A stretch of 64,000 nucleotides of DNA from NCBI GenBank assembly GCA_022560025.1, contig JAFISE010000055.1:123749-187748 (forward strand), given 5' to 3'. Below the pieces are notes generated by a model, which saw only the letters and a list, made by a program, of their open reading frames with translations, was not told where the DNA came from and did not search any database. A program made the translations under genes and the position numbers. Below, piece after piece: positions 1 to 12,023 of the stretch; position 1 is the stretch's first letter; every line of letters starts with the position of its first letter. This DNA is from Stagonosporopsis chrysanthemi (Eukaryota; Ascomycota; Dothideomycetes; Pleosporales; Didymellaceae).

Positions 1-402
1 CAGATCGCTTGACTTGTTTGTCGATGACATTCAGCAACTCTTTCGGCTTGTGACTTGTAACATGAGCAGCACGCTGTAGTGTTGTTGTGCATTAAGCTGG
101 GGTTGCGTCCATGATTGGGTGCGGGAGTTTGAGGTACCTGATTGGGTGCGGAGTGGCGCTAGTGAGCAAGTTCCATCTCCGTGCTGGTCACACAAGACAT
201 GTATGCGCCGCTTACTCTCTGCTGTCCATATTCCAAATCGCGGGACTACAGCGCCCTCCTGCTGTGCATGGCCCTATCTCACAATGATACCTGATGGACG
301 CCTGAGCCGCACCTAACGCTTACCACTGTGTTGCTTTACACCCAATGCATAGCCTGCGCGCTCTCCCGAGGACTGTGCCAGATGTCTTCGTAGAGACTCA
401 AC
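1..402. other. Intergenic, no gene seen
   Basis: I see no supportable coding exon. The only structure is a short direct repeat: the string TGATTGGGTGCGG occurs at about 112 and again at about 139. It sits directly upstream of the F-box-type pseudogene and may be its decayed promoter. Confidence 0.4.
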
Positions 403-2142
403 ATGAACGCCTTACCTCAGGAAATCATCGACAGAACCAGCCACTACTTGAACCTGGCGGCCTTAGAGCAAGTTCTTACCATACCGTACCGCAGAGGCAG
501 TTTTCTTGAGAAAATTCAACTTGAGTGAGAATAATGCGGAAGAGTGTCTCCAGCTATACGCCAGGGATCGTTTCCAGTACCTTCATCATGTCCGTTCTTT
601 GCCCACCTTTTCCGAGCTTGTCTGCAGCGCGGAGGAGGGGATGCAGTGGGAAGAAAACTGCCGCGAAAGACCGGAAGACCTTCTCAAGAAAGATCATTGT
701 TTACACGTCAAGGCAACTTGCTCTTCAAGACGCTGAAGTAACTTGAGGACAAGCGGGTCGTTCTAGAGCATTTGCAAAGCTACGCCTTACCATATATCCA
801 CCAAGAAGAATCATTGATTGGCCATGCCTACATCGTACCTGCGTGTGCTGGCGCGTCCATTTACTCCACCCTGAGACGCCCCCACAGCTCTTTTTGATTC
901 GAAGTTTCCTGGTCGATGAATGAGAATAATGCCTACAGCAATAGATTTAGCGCTCTCGACCATGTATACTCGGATGTTTCGTTCCGGCAGCAAGTGCAGT
1001 CACACTTGGAATCTGCGTGTTCTCGTAGACCTTACCTCTAAACTTCCTCGTCTAGAGCGGCCGGACTGTTGGCTCGAGCTCTGTCCTTTGGGTTCGACGT
1101 CGGAAGAAGAACTCACAAGACATTTCACACAAGACTGGGCAGGGCCACATCGGGATTCTCGAAGCGACGTCTCGGCACGACTTTGCGCGTGCGCTGGATT
1201 CCACCGCCCTACCTTCACCCTTAATGTACCTGTATCTTGATCTTCGCTGCATTTTGATGAGCGCAGGACGCCGTGACCGGCGGGTCCAGCTCCCAGATTT
1301 TGTCCGTCCTCAACTCTACGATCCTTCCAGTACAAGTTTACGAGTACTGTCATATCAGTTACAGCGTATGATCGTTCGCGTCATTGCAGATCTGACGCTT
1401 TCCTGGCCGGTAAGCGGAACAACACCTTACTGGCCAAACATGCAATTTGTCGCTGTCAAATTCAAATCAGCTAAGCCCTCCAGGGTCCGGTACTTTCAAG
1501 GGCTTTACGGTGGAGGTTACAGCACATCACCAGGCTATGAAGTCACCCAAGAGCACTATGAACCCTTAAAAAAGAACGTAGCAGATCTCGAATACCACCA
1601 GGAATCCAGTGTGGGTGGCCTTGTAGGCTTCACTCAATTTCGTGTGGTACGAATTGAGGAAACTTTTCGGCCTTTTCTCAACTCGTTTGCTAAGGCCACT
1701 TCTCGCATGCCTCTGTTGCATAAGGCTAAGATATCCATAGAACTGGAATTCCGGCCTGAGTAAGCATTTCTATGCTACTTGGATCAACAGGAGGAGATGG
1801 AGGAGAGATTTGAGAAACCTTACGACTGACCTAACATTTTCGGGGGTATTGCGTATGCTAGTCCTGTACAATATGTTTCAGCACAAGGGATGAATCGTGG
1901 GGGTTGTGCGCAGAGACAATTACATTGGCTCATGCATGACTGGAAGCCAGATGATACACTGCAATCATTTCTGGGACATTAGCCGTCGAGAACACGGGGG
2001 TGATATACTTGAAAACTGGGCTAGCAACAGAGGTAACAAGTGGCTCCCTGTTCGTAAGTATCATGACATATATCTGGAGTATTCAGCACTCTCGCAGGTG
2101 ATGCCTATACCTTTTGGGGGCGAGGCGATATATCCAGGGTAA
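403..2142 (+). pseudogene. Degenerate F-box-type protein gene
   Basis: The frame opening at 403 begins like an F-box motif (M-x-x-L-P-x-E-I-I-D) and stops after 41 codons at 526. Homologous-looking sequence then continues in other frames: 506-690 (containing E-E-G-M-Q-W and R-P-E-D-L-L-K-K-D), a different frame from about 690 broken by TAA near 738, then 920-1240, 1224-1763 and about 1780-2142. The pieces are collinear on one strand and read like successive parts of the long fungal F-box proteins that have an N-terminal F-box and a variable C-terminal domain. At least three frame changes and several stops separate them, more than introns could explain. Family assignment is by eye, so moderate confidence; decay is clear. 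Confidence 0.6.
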
Positions 2143-2209
2143 TGAACACATAATAAATCCGAAGCAAAAACATTGTATACTCCCTCAAGTATGATGTGAT
2201 CTTCGAATC

Positions 2210-2562
2210 CTAACCACTCAGCTCATCCTCGTAGCCGGCAAATCGAAACGTGTAACACTCTTCCTCTTCATTAACCAATATTCTAGCCAAAACGAATCCC
2301 ATAGTTGTCGCCCTCATACCTCCTGAGCGCATCCTCCTCTTCTATTGATCTGACTGGGAATCGATAGCCCTTAAAGTGAATGCCGGGACAATCCACTAAC
2401 GCACGACTTTTGTCTGCCCAGACGCAGATACGACCACCGAGCAGGAGGGCAGGTTATAGCATTGGAAGGTCCGCGGCAGGCACATCAAACAAACGCAAAA
2501 GCCGTTCAGTGCAAGCAAGTGTGCCGTAGAAGAAGTATGTCACTGGGAAATGCTCTGCTGAA
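2210..2562 (-). pseudogene. AIG2-like / gamma-glutamylcyclotransferase-like relic
   Basis: Read on the minus strand, the segment gives the AIG2/GGCT fold hallmark F-F-Y-G-T-L near its start, then a stretch with G-G-R-I-C-V-W, A-L-V-D-C-P-G, H-F-K-G-Y and E-E-E-D-A-L-R-R-Y-E. One in-frame TAA interrupts it after the first third. After Y-G-I-R a one-base frame change is needed to continue through A-R-I-L-V and F-A-G-Y-E-D-E-L to a stop at 2212-2210. The family (gamma-glutamyl cyclotransferase / AIG2-like) processes gamma-glutamyl amines or peptides to 5-oxoproline. With one stop and one frameshift it is probably dead. The 5' limit is uncertain; only about 110 codons are recognisable. Confidence 0.72.
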
Positions 2563-3016
2563 CTGGTGGTAAGAGAGATCGATCTCGGGGGTCGGTCTGC
2601 GGAAAGGTAGGGTCCCGTCCAAGCACAGGAAGTGTTCGATCTTCAATCGCTACACCCAAACGAATCTTCGTCCACTGTTACAACCCACTTTGTCGGCAAC
2701 AGAATCGCCATAATGCACGCGTCCTTTGCAGCATGTAGCACACTCATCACCCCGCGAGAAGCCAACGAGAGCACGAGTTGTGGTAGATCATGCCAGGAGT
2801 ACCCAATCGAGAGATCGGGCCGCTCTTTTGACTTGTAATGTGTCTACATGCTACGCCAAAAGTGGACAGGACATCTTCTCCAGCGGAGTGTACATACTAT
2901 ACATATAGATTAAACAGAAGATCATGCCGCGCCATTCTATCGTCCTTCCATAGCGGAATGGGTATCATGAGAGGAGAAAGTATTTACGACTGGTGATGCA
3001 AGGCAGTGCAATCGCC
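2563..3016. other. Intergenic, nothing recognised
   Basis: No coding signal on either strand that I can support. It separates the AIG2-like relic from the 3' end of the OPA3-like gene, so it may include a 3' flank of that gene and the lost 5' part of the relic. Confidence 0.4.
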
Positions 3017-3082
3017 AGTATGAACAAAGTCTCGTGGAAACGAGGTGGTACAAGCTTACGATGTCTTCAGCGGTGTTAGTTT

Positions 3083-3951
3083 TTAACGCTTAGATGGACT
3101 GTCGTTCGTTGTGGCTTCCTCCTGCGCAGGTTTCGATACTTGGGCGGTCGCCAAGTGTGAACCGTTCGCAGGCTTTCCTGCTTCAGCCTCTTCTCTCAAT
3201 CTTCTCGCCTCTTTCTCCTTAGCGACCATGACTCTGGCCTCGGCTCTGTGTTCTTCCTCTGTCTTTTGGTGTTCGGCGACTCCGCTCCCCCTCCAGAAAC
3301 TCAACAACTTTCCTTGCTGCACAGGGTCGGGGTGCTTCCTTCGCAACTCTTCTAGCTCGCTCTTGACAGTCTTTAGCTCAATCTGCAGCTCCTCCAAATC
3401 TTCTCTAATATCATCTCGAGCATTCTTAGCTTTCCTTCTCTGCCGCCATTGCTCGAACACAATGACGCTTATGCCAACAGCGAATATGAACGCTTCCGCA
3501 ACGAAGTTGGCGCCGGTTTCGATGGCCTTCTGTTCGGAGAGCGGCCGAATCCGCGGCTTGAACTTTTCTTCTGTCCTCTTCTTTATGTCCTCCTTTTCTT
3601 TCTCGGTCATTTCCTCCTCAGCCTTCATCTCTGCTTCCGTCTTGGCTGTGGGTGTGGCATGTTTGTCGCGCGCAGCCTTTGCCGCCGCCACTTCTTTCTT
3701 GATTTGGCGGTCAATTATAGCAGGATCTTGCAGAAGTCCAAGACGCATTCTCATGTCGACTCGGTGGATCCTTTGTGCGAAGCTGACACATATTCTACGG
3801 AATCTCTCGTGTTCGTGGGCGTTGCGCTTGATGGCATTCTAGGGGCGGTGAGCCTTCGTCCAAGCTGTCACTATTTCGAGTCTTCTCTTACGGCCATCGG
3901 CTTCGCGAGTGTCCTCACAAACAGCGAAGTAATCTTCAATGTGAGAGACAT
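3083..3951 (-). CDS. OPA3-like mitochondrial protein
   Basis: Two exons, 3951-3892 and 3838-3083, joined across a 53-nt GT-AG intron (3891-3839), give 271 residues. The first exon encodes M-S-L-T-L-K and ends in A-K-P-M-A; the second opens N-A-I-K-R and carries H-E-R-F-R, the invariant core of the OPA3 family. A hydrophobic stretch near residues 125-140 (F-I-F-A-V-G-I-S-V-I-V-F) is followed by a coiled coil rich in E/K/L (about 145-185). A lysine/glutamate-rich insert (about 80-110) and a charged tail extend it beyond the human protein of about 180 residues. OPA3 proteins are mitochondrial, membrane-associated and of incompletely known function. The start is chosen because the short first exon restores the conserved N terminus. 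It is divergent from the Polo kinase gene. Confidence 0.9.
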
Positions 3952-4357
3952 GCTGGGTTAGGCGCGGCAACAATACTATGAACGGCAATTGGTGTTCTGA
4001 AGAAGGTTCATGGCAGTCAGACCAGAGCCGCACACACTATGATGCTAAATTGCAAGTCCAGGCGGGTTGGTGATGTGTATCAGGCGTTGTGTAGAGACGA
4101 TAGCTGCTTCGAAGCTGCCTGAAGTTCCGCAGCTCGGAATTTCCCCGAGGCCGACGTCACTCGCCCCTGCTATGGGCAGCTTGTAGGCTTCAGTAGACAG
4201 TAGTGCACATATTGGAGCGAGCCAAGTAATTGCGAAAACCTCCAAGTCCATAGGCTTGGATAGCCTAGATACTATTTTATTGTTAAAAGTATGTCATAGG
4301 TAGAACCAAGCTCGTGCGTGGACTGGTGAGCAGTGACAGGGGTGGTGGGTTACTGGC
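3952..4357. promoter_or_regulatory. Divergent promoter, OPA3-like / Polo kinase
   Basis: About 406 bases separate the two start codons on opposite strands, so both promoters must lie here or overlap the genes. No convincing specific factor site was identified by eye. Confidence 0.5.
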
Positions 4358-7231
4358 ATGGCAACCGGGTCGCTAATGTTTGTTTGCCCGCATGGCCCGG
4401 TCCCGAACTTCAACACCAGCGCTCACGCCTCCACGGCACTCGACATTCGACCGCCCACCCTTGGAATGTCTGCCCCGCCTGTCCACGCTGAGCCGCCACC
4501 AGAGGTGGTGCAAGACCCTGAAGGTCTGCAGTATGAGACTGGACCACAGCTTGGGAAAGGTGGCTTTGCTATCTGTCATCGCGCAAAGCTGCTGGGCCAT
4601 GAGCACCTTGGCAGCAGTACAGTCGCTTTAAAGATCGTCAGATCGAAAATGGAGCCTCCCAAGCTGGCACAAAAGGTGTGCAGACTGTACCCATGCTCGA
4701 TTTCTTCTACTAACGCGCCACAGTTTGTGACTGAATTGCAAATCCACTCAAAACTGGCACACCCCAACATCGTCGAATTCTACCGCGCCTTCTCCTTCCA
4801 CTCGAGCACCTACGTTGTCCTGGAGCTCTGCGAAAATGGTTCTCTCGCCGACGCTATCAAGAAGCGGAAGTACTTCACCATGCCTGAGATTCGTCGATTT
4901 ATGATCCAGACATGTGGTGCCATCAAATACTTGCATCAGCGAAATATCGTGCACCGCGATCTCAAGACTGGCAACCTCTTCCTCGATAAGGACATGAACG
5001 TCAAAGTCGGCGACTTCGGTCTTGCGGCCCTCCTCCTCTCCCAGAATGACTACGGCGCAATCCGACGAACGACCATGTGCGGTACACCAAATTACCTTGC
5101 GCCCGAAGTTCTCGAAAAGACGGGCAAGGGTCACGATGAGAAGGTCGATCTATGGGCGATAGGAATCATGATGTACACACTTGCCGTTGGTCGGGCGCCT
5201 TTCCATGCGGCGAAGCGCGAGGACATCTACCGGAAACTGAAGGCGCGTGAATACTCCTGGCCGGATCCAGCGAAGTGCGCAAACGACATCACAGACGATT
5301 TGCGCGACATTGTATCGTTGCTCCTTGTACACGAGGACGACAGGCCCACACCCGACCAGATTGTAGCACATCCCTTCTTCAAATTGGGAATGATTCCATT
5401 GGAGCTGGACAGTGGGTGTACTGCAAAGATTCCAAGGTGGCCCAAGGAGCGCGCACCCTCAGCTTCGACCATACGACGAGGATACACCGAGGAGTGGTGG
5501 ACACTGTGCAAGGCCTCAGCTGTCGGCGAGTACGATCCTGGAAAGACATTTGGCGCGTATGGAAGTAGAAGGAACAAGACGGTCGCTCGTGATTGTCAGA
5601 AAGAGATCGAGGCAGGCAAACAACCCAACATACCTTTTAGCAAAGATGTTGTGTATGTCCCGTTCCCTGCACGCGTTCAATGGCCACACCAAGCTGCGCC
5701 GGGAGGGTTGAGCGAGATCTCGGAGGACAAAGAGTCCTCACAAGAAGGCCAAGCATTGGTGGAGACATCAGGAAATGATCGCTTGGGGGGACGTCTCCCT
5801 CGCGTCAGAAGAAAAGTGGCCCCACCTACACTCAAAGAGAACGAACCAGTGGCGACACAAGATTCGATACCATCATCGGAGCCAGAGCCAGCCCAGAAGA
5901 TATTGGACAAGCAACCAACAAGATTACGTGCCGTGCGCAAGATCACGAGCTCTGCCCCCAGTAATGCGCCCACGGCACCGGCACCAGCGCCAGCGCCAGC
6001 GCCGTTGCGTGTCTCAAGAGAGACAAGACCAACGACACGAGCGCGCACTGCAAAGGAGGGTACAAAAAAATTATCACAGGAGACGGAAACTGGACTTCCT
6101 GATCTCCCACCACTTCGCCCGATCAGGACCACCGTGAAAGTGACCGAGATTCCAGAACCTGCGCCTCAGTTCATGACATCCACGCGGAGTGCTAAGCTCT
6201 CAACATTGTCCCGGAGCGAACCAAAGATGCGCGCCGTTGGTGTTGAGTTGCCTGCCACCGATCCAGTTACGGTGCTGGCACGTCTATACACATTCCGAGA
6301 TAACCTTGCACGGGCTCTCGAAAAGAAACCTTCGAAATCTCGGCGGGAGCAACCTCCTCAGCTCCCATTTGTGACAAAGTGGGTTGACTATTCGCGGAGA
6401 TACGGCGTTGGCTATGTTCTGGATGATGGCAGTATTGGCACTTTGCTTACCGGCAATGACCACAACCCGGTTACAGCTGCGATCGCCTCAGATGGATACA
6501 ACCATTTGAAGAAGAACGGCAGGAATCGAGAGGCTGCAAAGAGTGTTCCCTTAGAATACTACACGACCGTCAAGAAGGATAGAGGTCTTTCCCAGATCGA
6601 GATCCAAGACCGCCGACGAACCGAAGAGATTCGAACTGTGTGGCACAAGTTTGGAAAGTACATGTGTGCAACTTTCGGCGACGAGGAGTTGGTCGCAAAG
6701 GAAGGTCCGAAACAGTCGAACTTCGTCAAGTTCTATCAGCGCCTTGGCAACGTTGGTATCTGGGGCTTTGACGATGGTTCTTTTCAGGTACGTTGAGGAG
6801 TCAGCAGAGACAAACGCCAGACTAACTTTCCCAAGTTCAACTTCCCAGATCACACCAAGCTGGTACTATCGTCAGATGGAGGATACGCCACTTTCCTTTG
6901 CCTTCCATACGAAGCAACTGCTTTACTCGAGGCAACAGGCAATGTGCCTTGGAGACACGTCAGGGCGCGCGAGACTCTCAAGGGATCTCTACAGCAGTTA
7001 CTGTACGGCTCAGCAGACAGAGCAGATGGATACAAGGAAGTTACGCAGGGCAACCACCTCCGAGAGAAGATCGAGTTTATCTATGCAGTCGTCGAGGAGT
7101 GGGTGCGAGAAGGAGGGCTCGGTTGCCTGATCGAGCCCAAAGAGTATTCGTGGACAGGACCACAGCTCGAGGAGACCAAACGACTAGACTGGGCGAGTGT
7201 TGGGCGATTTGGTGGTGACGTTTTCTCATGA
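4358..7231 (+). CDS. Polo-like protein kinase (Cdc5/Plo1 type)
   Basis: Three exons, 4358-4675, 4724-6787 and 6836-7231, give 925 residues. The kinase domain (about 60-335) shows the glycine loop G-K-G-G-F, V-A-L-K, H-R-D-L-K with catalytic Asp near 185, D-F-G near 203, and an activation loop T-M-C-G-T-P-N-Y with the phosphorylatable Thr near 223. A low-complexity Pro/Ala linker (about 430-620) precedes a polo-box region with W-V-D-Y-S and Y-V-L-D-D-G-S, running to the end. Polo kinases drive mitotic entry, spindle function and exit/septation. The first intron (48 nt, 4676-4723) has no stop and keeps frame, so it is easily mis-translated as 16 extra residues; its CTAAC branch and the gain of a smooth Q-K-F-V-T-E junction mark it as intron. 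The second intron (48 nt) has an in-frame stop. Confidence 0.95.
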
Positions 7232-7909
7232 TTTTCAAGCCTCGCGCTTTTGTTTCTCGGTTTGGCTAGCGATGGCGTTTTGGATCTTCAGGCATTCTTA
7301 CTTCGGCATTGGCATGTTCCGTGGCGTCTCCGTCTTCACTGACGATGTTGTGGGAGTCTCTGTTCGTCTCCTATCGAACACTCATTTTCAGGGTCTTGCA
7401 TACCTCCAGGCTGGGTCGGCGCATTGTGTGGGTAGCATATGCATAGTGTTCACAATGTGAACAACGAGATCAGTCACATTCGCCACTCTGCTCTTTTGGT
7501 TGCTGCTTAGTTGCTGCCTGAATCGGCCGCGTAAGAAGCATTTGCAGAAGGTATCCTTGGCAATATGAATGTGCAATGAACGAAGTTGTGCGGCGGAACA
7601 GCTTGCGCGTCACTTGTGTAACTGCACGTAACAGGCTGTGGCTGTGCGGCGTCCCGTACTCGCAGCGACTTCCGATACGGCCGCCGTGGGCTGTGACATC
7701 GTTGGTAGGACTACTGAGGCGTACGCCCACTAATCTTACTCACCACACTTTCGCTGAAGGCCGCTCCTTCTCTCCGCACACATTGCGCCTGCACACCACT
7801 AGCAATCCCACACCTCGCTGCCATCTGCTGCGAACCGAGTGCAGCAGCACATACAACACGCCACACGGGCGACACCTAACATCCCGGAGCTTGCGGTCGG
7901 GCATCAGCC
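7232..7909. promoter_or_regulatory. Intergenic; Polo kinase 3' flank and myosin I promoter
   Basis: About 680 bases between two co-oriented genes. Several short reading frames are present but none has a conserved signature. The last part presumably carries the myosin promoter and 5' untranslated leader. Confidence 0.5.
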
Positions 7910-10900
7910 ATGGTATACCCGCCCACGCCCACGCCCACACTCACCACTACAATGCCGCAGACGCTGACGAGGCCACTTATAGGGTGCGGTATCCAAGCGT
8001 GCTGGGCGTAAGAAGGATGCGGCGGCCGCCGGCGGTGCGGCTCGTCCGGGGCAGCAGAAGTCCCAATTCGCGACCAAGGCCGTATTCGAGACGACCAAGA
8101 AGAAGGAGGTGGGAGTCTCGGATCTGACGCTGATCAGCAAGATCTCGAATGAGGCCATCAACGACAACCTGAAGAAGCGCTTCGAGAATGGCGAAATCTA
8201 CGTGCGTCACCCTGCCCACATTGGCCCCGCGCATGTCAACACAACGCGCCGGAGCACGAGGACAGCAACTGACGGAGGAGCAGACATACATTGGGCATGT
8301 GCTGGTTTCGGTCAACCCATTTCGAGACTGTACGTGGTAGCGCATGGGTGCCGGGTGTGTCCAGGCTGACAATTGGCAGTGGGTATCTATACCGATCAAG
8401 TCCTTGAGAGCTACAAGGGCAAGAACAGGCTGGAGGTATGGGACATTCTAACGGAGATTTTTCTCGTCTGACGCGACCAGGTACCGCCGCACGTCTTCGC
8501 AATCGCAGAGTCCGCGTACTACAATATGAATGCATACAAGGAGAACCAGTGTGTCATCATCTCTGGCGAATCTGGAGCAGGAAAGACAGAAGCCGCGAAA
8601 AGACTCATGCAGTACATCGCAAACGTTTCTGGGGGTAAGGGCTCGGGGATTCAGGAGATGATGGACATGGTGCTGGCCACAAATCCATTGCTTGAGTCCT
8701 TTGGAAACGCGAAGACACTGAGAAACAACAACTCGTCACGATTCGGAAAATATCTCGAGATTCACTTCAACGCACAGGGCGAGCCTGTGGGAGCGAACAT
8801 CAACAACTACCTTCTTGAGAAATCGCGTGTGGTTGGCCAGATCCTGAACGAGCGCAATTTCCACATCTTCTATCAATTCGCGAAAGCGGCTTCTCCACAT
8901 TACAGAGGTCAGTCCTGTAGGCAACACAAGTACAGAACGAGTACTGACTTGTTTAGAAATCTTTGGCCTGCAACAACCGCAAGCGTACCTCTACACAAGC
9001 CGATCGAAATGTTATGACGTGCCAAACATCGACGACCACGCTGAATTCCAGGACACGGTGAACGCTATGAAGGTCATTGGACTACAACAGGCGGAACAAG
9101 ACAACATTTTCCGGATGCTGTCCGCGATCCTGTGGCTTGGAAACGTGTCGTTTATGGAAGACGATCAGGGCAACGCCGCTATTGTGGATCAGTCTGTAGT
9201 CGACTTCGTGGCCTATCTCCTGGAAGTCGACTCTGCGCATGTCAACAAGGCACTCACGATCCGTGTCATGGAGACTAGTCGCGGTGGGCGCAGAGGTTCC
9301 GTCTATGATGTGCCTTTGAACCCAGCACAGGCTTCGTCAGTGCGGGACGCTCTTTCGAAGGCAATTTATTTCAACCTTTTCGATTGGATCGTTGAGCGTG
9401 TCAACCAATCGCTGAAGGCGAGAAGCGCCTCGGCCTACTCAATTGGTATCCTGGATATCTACGGTTTCGAAATCTTCGAAAAGAACAGCTTTGAGCAGCT
9501 GTGTATCAACTACGTCAATGAGAAGCTGCAGCAGATTTTCATTCAATTGACCTTGAAGGCGGAACAAGAAGAGTACGAGCGAGAACAGATCAAGTGGACG
9601 CCGATCAAGTACTTCGATAACAAGGTCGTCTGTGAGCTGATCGAGGAGAAGCGACCGCCGGGTGTGTTTGCGGCCCTGAACGACGCTTGTGCCACAGCTC
9701 ACGCTGATCCTGGAGCGGCGGACCAGACATTTGTGCAACGACTCAACGCCCTCTCATCGAACCCCAATTTCTCGCCCCGCCAAGGACAATTTATCATCAA
9801 GCACTACGCTGGAGAGGTAGCGTATGCGGTGGAAGGCATGACCGACAAGAACAAGGATCAGCTTCTGAAGGACTTGCTCAACCTTTTGGGACAGAGTTCC
9901 AACAACTTCGTTCATACCCTCTTCCCCAACCAGGTCGACCAGGACAACAGACGACGCCCACCTACGGCCGGAGATAAGATCAAGGTGTCAGCAAACGACC
10001 TCGTCACCACGCTCATGCAAGCTCGACCGTCCTACATCCGAACGATCAAGCCCAACGAGAACAAGTCGCCCAAGGAGTTCAATGAAGGGAACGTCTTGCA
10101 TCAAGTCAAATATCTTGGTCTACAAGAAAACGTCCGTATTCGAAGAGCTGGTTTCGCATCGCGTCAAACGTTCGACAAATTTGTGGAAAGATTTTTCTTG
10201 CTGTCGCCCAAGTGCTCGTATGCCGGAGAGTACACGTGGACCGGAAGCTACGAGGCTGGTGCTAGGCAGATTCTGAAAGACACCAACATCCCAGCCGAGG
10301 AGTTCCAGATGGGTGTGACGAAAGTCTTCATCAAGACCCCAGAAACGCTGTTCGCGTTGGAAACGATGCGCGATCGCTACTGGCACAACATGGCCATTCG
10401 CATTCAGCGAGCCTGGAGAAATTACCTGAGCTACCGGATTGAATGCGCCACACGTATCCAGCGTTTCTGGCGTAAGCTGAACGGCGGCAAGGAGTTTATC
10501 GAGTGGCGTGACCAAGGCCACAAGGTGCTCGCAGGCCGGAAAGAGAGGCGGAGATACAGTCTGGTCGGATCACGAAGGTTCATGGGTGACTATCTTGGTA
10601 TCGCGAACCGGGGAGGCCCGGGCGAAGTCATCGGACAGGCTATCGGCATCTCCGGCAACGAGGAAGTGCCATTCTCGTGCAGAGCAGAAACGCTTGTTTC
10701 TAAGCTTGGCCGCTCGAGCAAGCCAGAAGCCCGCATGCTCATCCTGACCAAGAGGAACGTATACATCGTGAAGCAGGTACTGGTCAACGGGCAGGTCCAG
10801 ATCCAAGCTGAGAGAACGATACCTGTTGGTGCCATCAAATTCATAAGCGCGTCGAAGCTGCAGGATGACTGGTTCTCGATTGGGGCAGGTTCACCTACTG

Positions 10901-12023
10901 AGCCCGATCCGCTCGTGAATTGCGTATTCAAGACTGAATTCTTCACACACTTGACAAACGTCCTTCGAGGGTCATTGAACCTTCAGATTGGCGATACGTA
11001 AGCTTAACAACTCGACATATTTAGCCAGACCGTACTGACGAACTACAGGATCAACTATAACAAAAAGCCTGGCAAGCCCGCAACAGTTAAGGTAGTTAAA
11101 GACCCAGGTGCTCGAGTTGACACGTACAAAAGTGCAACAGTCCACACAGGGCAGGGTGAATCCCCTAGCTCGGTCTCAAAACCCACACCGAAAGGCAAGC
11201 AGGTCGCTGCCAAGCCCATCACAAAAGGAAAGCTTCTGCGGCCCGGTGGCCCAGGAGGAGGCCCTTCGAAGCTTGCCAACCGCCCTGCACAACCGCGTCC
11301 TGTGCCCGCTCCTGCCGCCGCTCAGTCACGAGCAGTACCACCGGCCCCCATGCCAGCTGCAATGCAATCACGACCCGTACCTGCTCCTACACCTGCCGCC
11401 TCCACACCTCAACCAAGACCTGTACCTCAGCCTGTCGCAGCCCTCAATGGGTCAGCAAACCACTCGAGATCATCATCCGCATCACGAGCACCACCTCCAC
11501 CCCCACCTCCCCCGGCTGCACCTGCCGCGCCAAAAGAACCTACATTCAAGGCACTCTACGACTTCGCTGGTCAGTCAGCCGGGGAGCTAAGCCTGCGCAA
11601 GGATGAGATCATCCTCGTTACGCAGAAGGAAAATAACGGTTCGTCCCCACCCTCCCCTCATCTGCATATCATGGTACTAATCATCGTCCAGGCTGGTGGC
11701 TAGCTTCCCGCCTTGACAAGTCTGCTTCGGGTTGGGCCCCCAGTGCCTACCTCGAGGAGCATGTCGTCAAGACCGCTCCTCCACCACCTCCGCCCGCACC
11801 ACCCGCGCGCCCCGCAAACGGTAAGCCGAAGCCGCCTGCGCCGCCGGGCAAGCGCCCCGCGGCGCGCAAACCCGCTCCCGATAGTAGAGACAGTGGGTAT
11901 TCGGGGAGTGCGAGCGAGACTGGTGCGAGGGATAGTAGTGGAAGTATTGCGGGTGGGTTGGCCGAGGCGCTTAGACAGAGGTCGCAGGCCATGCAGGGGA
12001 GGAGAGGGGATGAGGATTGGTAG
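7910..12023 (+). CDS. MYO1: Class I myosin (Myo3/Myo5/MyoA type)
   Basis: Eight exons: 7910-7912, 7983-8201, 8284-8329, 8380-8435, 8481-8907, 8957-10997, 11049-11638, 11692-12023; 1237 residues, the usual length. The motor (about 40-730) has the P-loop G-E-S-G-A-G-K-T at 137-144 and a TEDS-rule segment Y-T-S-R-S-K before D-V-P-N-I. Two IQ motifs (I-Q-R-A-W-R and I-Q-R-F-W-R) follow, then the lipid-binding TH1 domain, a Pro/Ala-rich TH2, an SH3 domain (A-L-Y-D-F to W-A-P-S-A-Y-L) and an acidic tail ending G-D-E-D-W that binds Arp2/3. It powers endocytic actin patches and polar growth. The first coding exon is only the ATG; splicing to G-A-V-S-K gives the expected M-G start. All exon phases close correctly. 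Sla1, a patch partner, lies 30 kb away. Confidence 0.95.

Noticed and set aside
3111..3842. 243-codon plus-strand frame opposite the OPA3-like gene
   Set aside because: Ser/Leu-rich complement of Glu/Lys codons; antisense shadow.
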